Positions 35,597 through 44,857 of a stretch of 50,794 nt of DNA are shown here, in pieces. Origin of the DNA: a virus. A model generated the notes under the pieces. That model saw nothing but the letters and a program-made list of their open reading frames with translations, was not told where the DNA came from and did not search any database. A program made the position numbers and the translations under genes. Position 1 is the first letter of the stretch, and each line of letters opens with the position of its first letter. The stretch covers positions 1-50,794 of IMG/VR virus record IMGVR_UViG_3300032236_001430; one strand, given 5' to 3'.

Positions 35597-35911
35597 ATGG
35601 CAACAGTAAGTTTACCATCAAGATTTTATGCTGGAACACCAACAGGTTCTTTCGCAGCAGTTTACACATGTCCAGCAGGAGAATCTGATGTTATTACATC
35701 GGTAACAATCTCCAATAATACGGACGTAGCACAACAGGCATCAATGACAGTTGCAGGAATTTCTTTCTACAACAACCTTGATTTGGCACCACGTGCCTTA
35801 GTTGTTCTTGATTTTAAGCAGGTTTTAAATGCTGGTGAAGGTATTCAGTTAAAGACTGGAAACACAGGAACTTGCACAGTATTTATTTCTGGCGTTAAGA
35901 TCACATCTTAA
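35597..35911 (+). CDS. Small beta-sandwich virion protein, 104 aa
   Basis: 'VYTCPAGESDVITSVTISNNTD' (24-45) and a strand pattern ending 'TCTVFISGVKITS' suggest an Ig-like decoration or fibre domain. It resembles 40790-41116 in layout. Function inferred from context only. Confidence 0.55.
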   Translation: MATVSLPSRFYAGTPTGSFAAVYTCPAGESDVITSVTISNNTDVAQQASMTVAGISFYNNLDLAPRALVVLDFKQVLNAGEGIQLKTGNTGTCTVFISGVKITS

Positions 35912-35941
35912 TTTAATTTTACAAATTTAAAGGAGTAACAA

Positions 35942-37426
35942 ATGGCTGTAGCAAATAGTACTACACAATTAATGATCCCAGGTTTGGATGCAAGCATTCA
36001 AACTAATCTAAATACAGTTTTAAATAGCAATGCAACAGTTGCTGCTATTCAAACAAATTTAAATAATGCTGGTTCTACTACCAGTTTAAATACAGCAATT
36101 ACTAACGCATCTACAGCCATTGCAACACTTCCTTCAAGAGAACCATACCCTAACTGGGGAATTTGGTCAAATTATGGTAACTCGCCAAGAGGAACTATCT
36201 ATAACAGTGATAATCAAAAGTTATATCAGTTCTATCAAGATACAAACTCAGAAATGTATGCAAACTGGACTGGATATAATTATACAAATAGCAATATTGG
36301 TTCAAATGGTTGGACAAACTATTGGATGGGCGCAACACCATTTTATCAAGCAGATGGCCACTGGTTCCAAAATGTAGCACAAGGCTATGCAAACTATTGT
36401 GGAAAAAATCCTGATGCTGCAGAATCATGGTTCCCATTCTGGGGAGTAATTGTTGGAAAGTCTGGAGTACGTCAAAAGTTTTCTTTATACTCTAACGGAT
36501 CAACATTGGGTGTTGGATATCGTGGAATTTATAACGCTAATGCTGAACAGATTAACCTAAACAACACAACATTTTCAACTTGGTATGGCGGTACTAACTA
36601 TGGTATGGCTGGATACAATGATAGAACAAACACACTTGTTGTTATTGAAGCAAAAGATGGCTCTAACAACTATCGTATGCATGTATGGGTAAATACTTCT
36701 GTATCATTAAACTCTTCAAACTATTTAACTGGAACATTGTATAACTTTGTTTCACAGGCTAAATTAGGCGGGTCAGGCAAGTCTTACAACTATTATGATT
36801 TTGCTTGGAATTTTAACTCATCAGCAAACTATAACGAATCACGTTATCGTATGCGTGTAATTGTAGGAGACAATAACGTAATTGGTCTTTCAAGAATGGT
36901 TCCTTCTAACCAAACACAGTATGCAACATACACATTGTCATCATCAACCTTGACAAACCAGACACAAATTGGTTTAACAACTTCTTATGGAATTGATAAT
37001 GGAAACAAGTACGGAATGCGTCACAACATTACTTGGGATAATCAGTGGGTAGCAGCATATAGCCATTATTACTATTATGGATCTGGAATAAATGTTCACT
37101 TTATTAACACCGCAGATCCAAGAACGTCTTTTGTTGGTCAAAATGGTGATACAAACAATGGTTGCCAGTTAATACCTTATAAGTCAAATAAATTTATTTT
37201 TAACCGTTCTGTTGAAAATACAGACGGAAATATTGGAATGAGATTGTACATAGTTGACCCAGATGGGGCAAGCAGATTTGGAAAGCAGTATAGTAATGCT
37301 TCTATTTCAAATACTGGTACAATTAACCTAACAGCAAGTCAGATGAACGGTACATTTGATACTTATTACACAAGCACAAATTACTGCAGCATTATGCCAG
37401 TACCACATTGGAGGATGGGAATATAA
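35942..37426 (+). CDS. Tail adhesin, 494 aa, paralogue 1
   Basis: A helical N-terminus ('STTQLMIPGLDASIQTNLNTVLNSNATV') leads into a large Trp/Tyr/Asn-rich beta domain. The domain shares long blocks with 38206-39753, for example 'YYWMGATPF..' against 'NYWVSATPFHQSDGSW', 'NTTFSTWYGG', 'YNESRYRMRVI' and 'YGIDNGNKYG'. Likely a receptor-binding protein. It overlaps the next gene by TAATG. Confidence 0.7.
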   Translation: MAVANSTTQLMIPGLDASIQTNLNTVLNSNATVAAIQTNLNNAGSTTSLNTAITNASTAIATLPSREPYPNWGIWSNYGNSPRGTIYNSDNQKLYQFYQDTNSEMYANWTGYNYTNSNIGSNGWTNYWMGATPFYQADGHWFQNVAQGYANYCGKNPDAAESWFPFWGVIVGKSGVRQKFSLYSNGSTLGVGYRGIYNANAEQINLNNTTFSTWYGGTNYGMAGYNDRTNTLVVIEAKDGSNNYRMHVWVNTSVSLNSSNYLTGTLYNFVSQAKLGGSGKSYNYYDFAWNFNSSANYNESRYRMRVIVGDNNVIGLSRMVPSNQTQYATYTLSSSTLTNQTQIGLTTSYGIDNGNKYGMRHNITWDNQWVAAYSHYYYYGSGINVHFINTADPRTSFVGQNGDTNNGCQLIPYKSNKFIFNRSVENTDGNIGMRLYIVDPDGASRFGKQYSNASISNTGTINLTASQMNGTFDTYYTSTNYCSIMPVPHWRMGI

Positions 37427-37749
37427 TGAAAATTAGTTTTTCACAATACGGAGGGGCTTGGATTCACGAAGATGGAGAATATGATCTTCCAGTCGAATCT
37501 ACATTACCTCATAGATTTGAATTAGTAGACGGTAAGGTTGTTGATAAATACAACGGCGTTACTGATGATGAAGTAAAGTTAAAGGATCATGAAGATGCGG
37601 TTAAAGCAGCACTTAATGCTGTTGATCACGAAGATAAGCCAGCACCTTTGACACCACCACCACCGCTAGGATGGGTTGCACCAGAAGACCATGTTAATGG
37701 TGAGAATGTTCCAGTAGCAACACTAAAGAATTTGGTTTGGGAGGCGTAA
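37426..37749 (+). CDS. Small acidic protein following an adhesin, 107 aa
   Basis: ATG 37426 overlaps the adhesin stop; an upstream in-frame GTG was rejected because it lies inside the adhesin gene. The product has 'HRFELVDGKVVDKYNGVTDD' and an acidic helix, like the N-terminal half of the 34845 product, and a Pro-rich tail (PLTPPPPLGWVAPEDH). Probable fibre chaperone or cap. Confidence 0.55.
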   Translation: MKISFSQYGGAWIHEDGEYDLPVESTLPHRFELVDGKVVDKYNGVTDDEVKLKDHEDAVKAALNAVDHEDKPAPLTPPPPLGWVAPEDHVNGENVPVATLKNLVWEA

Positions 37750-37755
37750 ATACAA

Positions 37756-38193
37756 ATGGGTATTACATCAACTCCAGCAAATATCGTTCCAGCACTTTGG
37801 ACTTATACATATTTACAAGCACCAATTAATGGTCAAGGAAATCAGTACTTTAATATTCCTTCTGCCTATACAGCAAAAGGTTCTGTTTCTTCAGGTACAG
37901 TAACTTGCGATCTTTCAACAGCAAATATTTTTTCGGTTACGGCTACAGGAAATATTACACTTGCATTTTCTAACATTGCAGCAACTGCAAACACAGCGCA
38001 GTTCTGGCAGTTGGAAATTAAAGGTGGAGGAGCATATACAATATCTTGGCCCGCAGCAGTTGTATGGGACGGCGGAGGATCTTCAAATACCCCACCAGTA
38101 CTTTCACTTAATACAACAGTATTAAACTTCTACACAAGAAATAATGGAACAACAATTTACGGATCATACGCTTTTTCTGATCTAAATATCTAG
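37756..38193 (+). CDS. Fibre-tip-like beta protein, 145 aa
   Basis: The motifs 'GTVTCDLSTANIFSVTATGNITLAFSNI' (split, residues 42-70) and 'WPAAVVWDGG' match a beta-prism or helix module common in phage fibres. The stop is TAG. It lies between the two paralogous adhesins. Confidence 0.6.
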   Translation: MGITSTPANIVPALWTYTYLQAPINGQGNQYFNIPSAYTAKGSVSSGTVTCDLSTANIFSVTATGNITLAFSNIAATANTAQFWQLEIKGGGAYTISWPAAVVWDGGGSSNTPPVLSLNTTVLNFYTRNNGTTIYGSYAFSDLNI

Positions 38194-38205
38194 GAGATTA
38201 TATAA

Positions 38206-39753
38206 ATGGCAATTAGCACCAGTAGTACACAAATAGCATTACCTGGGTTTGATACAACTCAGCAAACTAATATGAACGTAGCATTAAATTCAAATACTAC
38301 GATGCTAAACCTTTTGACAAGTTCTTTTTCTGCTACAAATTTAACAACTCAAATTACAAATGTTAATGCAGTAACTACTCAAGTAGCAACATTACCTCAA
38401 GTTGAAGCATTGCCAACAATTATGACATTTTCTAATTATCAGAATACACCAGGATACATGTGTTATGATTCTGATTTGCAACCAATTCATGGTGCAGCAT
38501 TATCAACAAATACAGAAATTGCTCAAGGATACACTGGTCAAAATTATACAACAGGTAACTTTGGTTCATCTGGAGTAACAAACTATTGGGTCTCTGCAAC
38601 ACCATTTCATCAATCAGACGGATCATGGCTTGTTAATCTTCCAGGATATGCAGCAGACTACGACATGCCTTATGGTGTTAATCAAGATCAAGTTGCATCA
38701 ATTTATGCTCGTTATGGAGTAGTAGTTGGAAACTACGGAGTTCGCCAAAAGTTCTCACTTTATTTTTCAGATGCTAACGTAGGAATGGCACCAAGAGGTG
38801 CAAATAACCTTAATGATTATGTTAATATTAATAACACAACTTATGCTACATGGTATGGTGGAAATGGTTATGGTCAAATTGGTTATAGTCAAAGAACAAG
38901 AACTCTTGTAGCACTTGAATCAAAGGATTCAGCAAACAATTATCGTTTGCACATTTGGAGAAATACTAATGCTAACAGAGATTTAAATGATTACAACGCA
39001 TCTGTTGGAATTTTGCATGCATTTATGTCTGAAGCAAAAGCAGCAGCAACACCTACATCAACATTTATGACTGCAACAACAGCAGTTGGATACACATATC
39101 AAGATTTTCAATGGCAACAGGCAAATTCACAAAACTACACAGAATCAAGATATCGTGCACGTGTAATTCCTTGTGATAATGGAACAATTGCAATCTACCG
39201 TTGGGTCCCTTCAAATCAGGCTCATATGGCAGTATTTACTGCAACGCCACAAACATTAGGTTCGGCTGGAACATTAAATACATCATTTACAACACAGGCT
39301 CCAACAACAACATATGGAATTGATAACGGAAACCAGTATGGACACCGTTCAATGATGACCTGGAACAATTATTGGATTGCATGCTATGCGCCATATTATT
39401 ATTATGGATGCGGTGTACAAGTTCACTTTATTAATACACAAGACCCAACAAAGTATTTCTTGGGTAACAACAACGACACTTCAAACGGTGGACAGTTGAT
39501 GCCATTTAAGGAAGGTAAGTTTATCTTCAATCAATCAATACAAAATGCAGACGGTAACGTTGGAATGAGATTATGGCATATTGATCTTGATGGTTGGTCA
39601 TCTAATTTAAGATATTATGATGGCTCTGCAATATCATATGGTCAAAACATTTCTTTGACAAACTGGTCCACACTAACATACTCATTTGATACTAGATATA
39701 CATCTACTAACTATCCAACACTAGCAGTATCAAATCACTGGACGAATGGATAG
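38206..39753 (+). CDS. Tail adhesin, 515 aa, paralogue 2
   Basis: Same architecture as 35942-37426: helical start 'STQIALPGFDTTQQTNMNVALNSN', then the Trp/Tyr-rich domain. It is about 20 residues longer. The two copies have diverged over surface-like segments, as expected of receptor-binding proteins under diversifying selection. Followed at once by a chaperone-like gene. Confidence 0.7.
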   Translation: MAISTSSTQIALPGFDTTQQTNMNVALNSNTTMLNLLTSSFSATNLTTQITNVNAVTTQVATLPQVEALPTIMTFSNYQNTPGYMCYDSDLQPIHGAALSTNTEIAQGYTGQNYTTGNFGSSGVTNYWVSATPFHQSDGSWLVNLPGYAADYDMPYGVNQDQVASIYARYGVVVGNYGVRQKFSLYFSDANVGMAPRGANNLNDYVNINNTTYATWYGGNGYGQIGYSQRTRTLVALESKDSANNYRLHIWRNTNANRDLNDYNASVGILHAFMSEAKAAATPTSTFMTATTAVGYTYQDFQWQQANSQNYTESRYRARVIPCDNGTIAIYRWVPSNQAHMAVFTATPQTLGSAGTLNTSFTTQAPTTTYGIDNGNQYGHRSMMTWNNYWIACYAPYYYYGCGVQVHFINTQDPTKYFLGNNNDTSNGGQLMPFKEGKFIFNQSIQNADGNVGMRLWHIDLDGWSSNLRYYDGSAISYGQNISLTNWSTLTYSFDTRYTSTNYPTLAVSNHWTNG

Positions 39754-39756
39754 CCT

Positions 39757-40068
39757 ATGTACTATGCTACTATTAAGGATGCAAAAGTAGATAAATTTGG
39801 TAAACTTGAGGAAATCTTTCCTAATGTTGCCTTTCCGCTATCTGGACCAAATAATGATTTTATTAAAGAAAATGGTCTTGAAGAAGTTATTCAATACCTT
39901 GAGCATGACGAAACAAAGCAACATATTGTATACTGCGACCCTTATATTAAAGATGCAAAAGTTTATTGTGTAGAACTAGTTGATATGACAAAAGAAGAAA
40001 TTGCTGCTCGTAAGGCTGCATTAAAAGATTTTGATAAAATGACTGCGGGGTTCAAAGATGCTAAGTAA
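39757..40068 (+). CDS. Small protein following an adhesin, 103 aa
   Basis: 'MYYATIKDAKVDKFGKLEEIFP' start, then 'VYCVELVDMTKEEIAARKAALK' at the C-terminus, an arrangement (beta domain plus helix before the end) resembling fibre-assembly chaperones. The start is only 3 nt after the adhesin stop. Confidence 0.55.
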   Translation: MYYATIKDAKVDKFGKLEEIFPNVAFPLSGPNNDFIKENGLEEVIQYLEHDETKQHIVYCDPYIKDAKVYCVELVDMTKEEIAARKAALKDFDKMTAGFKDAK

Positions 40069-40777
40069 TCAAAGATCAATATATAAAAGAAATAGATATA
40101 CTCAAGTTGGACTTCAAATTTGGTTATCTGCTGATGCAGTTCAAACAATTACAACAACTGGTGTAAACCTTGTTTCTCAATGGAAAGATAGAACAACAAA
40201 TTTAAGACACTTTACTCAAGCAACAGATGCTAACAAGCCATTGTTTGTTTCAAATGCAATCAATTCTTTACCCGCAATTAGATTTAACGGAACTTCTTCT
40301 TTCTTAAACTTTTCAGATCAAACACTTTCATTCTTAAACTCTTCTTCATTTACAATCTATTATGTTGCAACAAAAACAGCAGGTGCCTCTAACCAATATG
40401 TAATTGGTGGGCAAGGAGCAGGAACCAGAAACAACCTTTCTGCTGGTTATCTTTCAACAAATACCTACAAGGTAGGTTTTGGAGCAGATGATACAAATGC
40501 TGTAGTACCAGTTAAAACTGCGGGAGCACCCGAGTTATACGGCATTACATATAGCAACGTAGATAACTCCCGTGTTATTAGAAGAAATGGCGTTGTAGTG
40601 GGCTTAGGAGCCTCAAATGGGTCACTTACTGGTATGTCTGGTCAAACACTAGGAAGATATTTAACCAACTATGGTCAATTTGACCTGGGCGAACTTCTTG
40701 TGTATAATCGTGTTTTAACAGCATATGAATTACAACAGATTGAGCGTGACCTGTTATCAAAATGGTCAATTACTTAA
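40058..40777 (+). CDS. LamG/concanavalin-like lectin protein, 239 aa
   Basis: 'GLQIWLSADAVQTI' (19-32), 'LPAIRFNGTSSFLNF' (72-86), 'SSSFTIYYVATK' and the ending 'LGELLVYNRVLTAYELQQIERDLLSKW' form the LamG-type sandwich often used for glycan binding at phage tail tips. The start overlaps the previous gene by 11 nt. Confidence 0.72.
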   Translation: MLSNQRSIYKRNRYTQVGLQIWLSADAVQTITTTGVNLVSQWKDRTTNLRHFTQATDANKPLFVSNAINSLPAIRFNGTSSFLNFSDQTLSFLNSSSFTIYYVATKTAGASNQYVIGGQGAGTRNNLSAGYLSTNTYKVGFGADDTNAVVPVKTAGAPELYGITYSNVDNSRVIRRNGVVVGLGASNGSLTGMSGQTLGRYLTNYGQFDLGELLVYNRVLTAYELQQIERDLLSKWSIT

Positions 40778-40789
40778 TAGGAGGAACAC

Positions 40790-41116
40790 GTGGCATATTC
40801 ACCAACCAGATTTGCTGGTCCAACAGCGATACCATCTGTTCCAACTAATTTAGTAACATTTAGTTCTGCAGCAATGGTAAAGCAAATTATTGTTACCAAT
40901 GTTACAAGTGGACTTTTAACTTTTTCAATTTATTTAATTCCAAATGGTGCACAAGTTGGAAACAACTCTAACAAGTTATATGGAGATTATCAAATTCAAG
41001 GAAATACAACTTTAAACTTTAACTTATCATTAGTTTGCGCTTCAGGCGAATCAATTTATGCCGTAGCAAACGTTCCAAATTCCATTAATATGGTTATCAA
41101 TGGCGTAACGGCATAA
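40790..41116 (+). CDS. Small beta-sandwich virion protein, 108 aa
   Basis: GTG start at 40790 after GGAGGAACAC. The product looks like an Ig-like domain ('MVKQIIVTNVTSGLLTFSIY') and resembles 35597-35911 in length and strand order. Decoration or fibre role inferred. Confidence 0.55.
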   Translation: MAYSPTRFAGPTAIPSVPTNLVTFSSAAMVKQIIVTNVTSGLLTFSIYLIPNGAQVGNNSNKLYGDYQIQGNTTLNFNLSLVCASGESIYAVANVPNSINMVINGVTA

Positions 41117-41123
41117 TGATAAC

Positions 41124-43835
41124 ATGGCACAAACTTCATATGTAATTTCTTACCACGCAAATGGTGGAACAGGATCAATGCCAAATCAAATTGGTTCTGC
41201 TGATGCTGGAAGTCAAATACAGTTAAATACAAATCAATTTACAAGAAATAATTATTTTTTTGCGGGATGGTCAACAGATCCATACGCAAACTTTAATCCA
41301 CAAGTAGGTCAATACTTTACCGATGCAGCACTTGTTACTTTAAGTGGTAATAGTGAAATTGGTCTTTATGCAATATGGGTAACGTCAGATTCTCTTCAAC
41401 TTATACATGAATTAAACTTGGGTAATCCATCAACAGATTTAGAGGGTGATGCTGATGTTACTCAAAATTTACCAACATTTAATGCAGCACTTGGTCAAAT
41501 TGCATATTACACAAACCTATATAATACATATATTGCACAGGCAAATTCAGCAACAGATGCAATTACAAAAGCACAATATACAAGTGCAGCATACTATTCT
41601 TTAAAGTCTGCAATTTATACAGATCAAAATATTATTGCATTTAATACAACAAGTGCACAACCAATTGATCCAATGAATACAAGTAACAATATTATTGGGC
41701 AGTTACAAAATGTTCAAACAGCAATTACTACAAGTTTAAGTAGAAAAGCAAATATTAATGTAACTGCAGTTAATCCAGCATCAAATATTTATTTTACTAA
41801 TTCTTCATATCAAACACAAAAGCCAACAGATGTAACTTATTATTTAAATCCAGTTGCTGTTCAAAACTTTGGTTTGCAAGTTCAAGTAAATTGGCTTGCC
41901 ATACCTGGCACAGTATATTATCAAGTTCAAATGGTGGATTCAAAAAATAAATCTTATGTATCAGCAACATTTGGATTGCAAACTAATGTGGTTGCATCAT
42001 ATCCAGGATCAGCATCAATTACAGTAACAGCATTTGGAGCGGGCGGATCAGTTATTGCTTCTCAAGCAACAACAATAAATGTAGTTGGCCCATTAAAGAC
42101 AATACCTAATTTGGTTGGGTTGTCATATTCATCAGCATATGGAACACTTAACTCTATTGGTTTATCAGTAACAACATCTACAACTACCTCAACTGATACA
42201 AAATATCAATCATATAATACAAATGGTGGATATGTATTTTCTCAAGATCCCGTACCTGGTCAATATTATGGTCTTAACTCGGTTTCTCTTTCTTTAATTA
42301 TTTATGCACAACAAACAACAACTGTTCCAAATATTGTTGGTTTAACAGTGTCAAATGCACAGGTAGCATTAGCAAACGCAAGCCTTACCTTGGGTGCTGG
42401 AACTATAGTTACAACAACCAATCAATCTATTGATAATCAAGTTATTACTCAGTCAGTACCATCTGGAACAAACGTTGTTGGCGGATCAGCAATTAATTAT
42501 TCTTATTATGTATATCAAGCAGCATCTGTATCTCCAGTAGGCGTTGCTCCAGTAGGAGTTTCTCCTGTTGGCGTATCCCCTGTTGGCGTATCTCCTGTTG
42601 GTGTATCACCAGTTGGTGTGTCTCCAGTAGGTGTTTCACCCGTTGGCGTGTCTCCTGCACCCTCAACTACACCATATGTTGCGTTAGGATATACTGATAC
42701 TGGTAATGAAATTCAATTACAGTGGAGTAATGCTGGTCAAGCACCAATTACTGCAACTAGTTTTTATGGAACCCTAGCAGGATATGTAGATACAGTTTCT
42801 GCTGGCCCTACAGGAGGAACAGCATTTTTACACTCACCTTATGGAGTAAGTGGAACAATTGGTGTTATAGTTCAAACAGATTATGGCGTTGCAACAAGTA
42901 ATCTTGTTTCTTATACAAATTATCATGGATCTCCTCCAGGCGGTGGCGGAGTTACCCCAGTTGGTGTATCACCAGTTGGTGTATCACCAGTTGGTGTGTC
43001 GCCAGTAGGTGTTTCGCCTGTGGGCGTGTCCCCAGTTGGCGTCTCACCAGTATTCCCAGTAAGTACTTTCCCAGGTGGCGTTCCAGTATCACCAGTTGGC
43101 GTGTCTCCAGTAGGTGTTTCGCCCGTAGGTGTTTCACCAGTGGGCGTTTCTCCCGTATTTCCAGTAAGTACTTTCCCAGGTAGCGTTCCAGTATCACCAG
43201 TGGGAGTATCTCCAGTGGGTGTTATTCCAGTAGGGGGTGTTGTTCCAGTATTTCCTGTAGGTGGTGTATCACCAGTTGGTGTTTCTCCAGTTGGCGTTAT
43301 CCCAGTCGGAGGTGTCTCTCCAGTTGGTGTTGTGCCAGTTGGCGGTGGTGGAGGATGTCTTGTTTATGACACTAAGGTTTCACTAGCAAATGGTGATTTT
43401 ATAAATATTCAAGATTTAACAGTTGGTCAAAAAGTTAAATCTGCCGTAATTCCTAATTATCCAAATGGTGAAAATATAGTTCTTTGGTATCCAGCCAGTG
43501 CTTGGTCATTAGATGAGCCATTCAATACAACTATTGAAGAAACTACAGTAACAAATGTAAGACACATTGTTGAAGACCATTATTATTTAATTAATGATAG
43601 AATTAAAGTAACAAAAGAGCACTTTATTTTTGCAGGTGTTGATAAGGTTTGGCAATTTGTTCAAGCAAAAGATATAAAAGTTGGAAACTTTATTTTTGGA
43701 CTAGATAATGAACAAGAAGAAATAGTTTCTGTAGAAAAATTTAATAAAATGGTTATGGTGGTAGATATTGACGTGGAACCTAATGATTTATTCTATGCAG
43801 AAAATATAGTTGTGCACAACGCTAAGGCAATTTAA
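41124..43835 (+). CDS. SPVGV-repeat, PASTA and Hint-domain tail protein, 903 aa
   Basis: Modules in order: an InlB/Flg_new-type beta-grasp repeat (3-55), a helical region (90-200), a beta domain (225-320), two PASTA domains (about 325-465), eight xPVGV pentapeptides (470-509), a beta domain (510-605), a longer Pro-Val-Gly tract of more than a dozen xPVGx units (611-740), and a Hint domain (745-899). The Hint domain has N-terminal C745, block-B T-x-x-H ('VTKEH') and a C-terminal HN ('IVVHN'), followed only by A-K-A-I. With no Cys/Ser/Thr after HN it cannot splice but could cleave or transfer itself. PASTA domains may bind cell wall. The stop overlaps the GT60-like gene (TAATG). Confidence 0.88.
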   Translation: MAQTSYVISYHANGGTGSMPNQIGSADAGSQIQLNTNQFTRNNYFFAGWSTDPYANFNPQVGQYFTDAALVTLSGNSEIGLYAIWVTSDSLQLIHELNLGNPSTDLEGDADVTQNLPTFNAALGQIAYYTNLYNTYIAQANSATDAITKAQYTSAAYYSLKSAIYTDQNIIAFNTTSAQPIDPMNTSNNIIGQLQNVQTAITTSLSRKANINVTAVNPASNIYFTNSSYQTQKPTDVTYYLNPVAVQNFGLQVQVNWLAIPGTVYYQVQMVDSKNKSYVSATFGLQTNVVASYPGSASITVTAFGAGGSVIASQATTINVVGPLKTIPNLVGLSYSSAYGTLNSIGLSVTTSTTTSTDTKYQSYNTNGGYVFSQDPVPGQYYGLNSVSLSLIIYAQQTTTVPNIVGLTVSNAQVALANASLTLGAGTIVTTTNQSIDNQVITQSVPSGTNVVGGSAINYSYYVYQAASVSPVGVAPVGVSPVGVSPVGVSPVGVSPVGVSPVGVSPVGVSPAPSTTPYVALGYTDTGNEIQLQWSNAGQAPITATSFYGTLAGYVDTVSAGPTGGTAFLHSPYGVSGTIGVIVQTDYGVATSNLVSYTNYHGSPPGGGGVTPVGVSPVGVSPVGVSPVGVSPVGVSPVGVSPVFPVSTFPGGVPVSPVGVSPVGVSPVGVSPVGVSPVFPVSTFPGSVPVSPVGVSPVGVIPVGGVVPVFPVGGVSPVGVSPVGVIPVGGVSPVGVVPVGGGGGCLVYDTKVSLANGDFINIQDLTVGQKVKSAVIPNYPNGENIVLWYPASAWSLDEPFNTTIEETTVTNVRHIVEDHYYLINDRIKVTKEHFIFAGVDKVWQFVQAKDIKVGNFIFGLDNEQEEIVSVEKFNKMVMVVDIDVEPNDLFYAENIVVHNAKAI

Positions 43836-44845
43836 TGGAAAAAATATTAATAACTTTATTATCATACAGAGAAAGAGATCTTTTAATTACCGTGCAAACA
43901 GCATGGGAAAACGCAAAACATCCAGAAAGATTAATTTTTTCTATTGTTTCAGAGCAATCATCGGATGATTTACATCCAGATTTAAGTTTTATACCAGAAG
44001 ATCAGTTAATTTATAGAAAATATGATCTTTCGGAATATCGTGGCGTTATGTGGTCTAGAAATAAAACCCTTGACGTAGACATTGAATATGACTATTTTCT
44101 TCAAACTTGTGGCGGACACGTTTTGTTTGCTGAAGATTGGGATTCAAATGTAATTGATGGATATAAGCGTTCTATTAAAGCAGCAGGAACAGAAAAAGTT
44201 GTATTTGTACTTTGTGGAGTTTTATTTGAATATGATGATGATGGAAACATTATATTTGAGCAGAACCACCCATGGAAAATGGTAAATAGATATCATAAAA
44301 CACTTAATAAGGGTTATGTTCCAGGATATGGTTTTCCACATTCTCAGCCTTTTGAGGATAAAGAGCCTAAAGAAGCAGTTTACTATCAAGGAAGTTGGGT
44401 TTTTTCAACACCACAATATGTTAAAGAAGTTCCAATTGATCCAGATATGAGTTATCATGGAGAAGAAATTTATTTAACTGTTCAATCATGGTGTAGAGGA
44501 TGGAAATTTTATTCTTGCGACATTCCCTTATATGCACATAATTCTGAAAAAAAATATGCAAGAGAAGAAAAAAGTAGAATTATTACCCATAGACCATGGG
44601 CAGATAATCATAAAGAAAAATTTTGGCAACAATCAAAAGAATCAATGATTAAATTAAATCTTTTATTATCTGGTAATTTGGGTGGAATTTATGGCGGGAT
44701 TACAAGAGAGCAAGTTCTTGAATATTGCGAGTTCAGTGGTCTAGATCCAATTTTTACCATATACAACCCTAATCATGATAAAATAGATTTATATCAACAC
44801 GGAAAAAACATTAAAGAAGACCCACCAGTAAATGTGGATTTTTAA
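43835..44845 (+). CDS. GT60-like polypeptide GlcNAc-transferase, copy 2
   Basis: 336 aa, clear paralogue of 902-1936: 'KILITLLSYRERDL' (3-16), 'RKYDLSEYRGVMWSRNKTLD' (61-80), 'EVPIDPDMSYHGEEIYLTVQ', 'SWCRGW' and a long shared C-terminus ('WQQSKESMIKLNLLLSGNLGG'). The metal-site region is TCGGH (91-95) instead of DxH. The ATG overlaps the stop of the SPVGV/Hint gene, so both should be made together. Glycosylation of the Ser/Thr/Pro-rich repeats of that protein is the natural hypothesis. Regulation follows the late tail operon. Confidence 0.82.
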   Translation: MEKILITLLSYRERDLLITVQTAWENAKHPERLIFSIVSEQSSDDLHPDLSFIPEDQLIYRKYDLSEYRGVMWSRNKTLDVDIEYDYFLQTCGGHVLFAEDWDSNVIDGYKRSIKAAGTEKVVFVLCGVLFEYDDDGNIIFEQNHPWKMVNRYHKTLNKGYVPGYGFPHSQPFEDKEPKEAVYYQGSWVFSTPQYVKEVPIDPDMSYHGEEIYLTVQSWCRGWKFYSCDIPLYAHNSEKKYAREEKSRIITHRPWADNHKEKFWQQSKESMIKLNLLLSGNLGGIYGGITREQVLEYCEFSGLDPIFTIYNPNHDKIDLYQHGKNIKEDPPVNVDF

Positions 44846-44857
44846 TATGGAGGGCTA

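Noticed and set aside
42531-43345. Periodic DNA repeats resembling a tandem-repeat or CRISPR array
   Set aside because: The 15-bp period encodes the xPVGV pentapeptide in one long open frame; codons vary and there are no spacers of uniform length.
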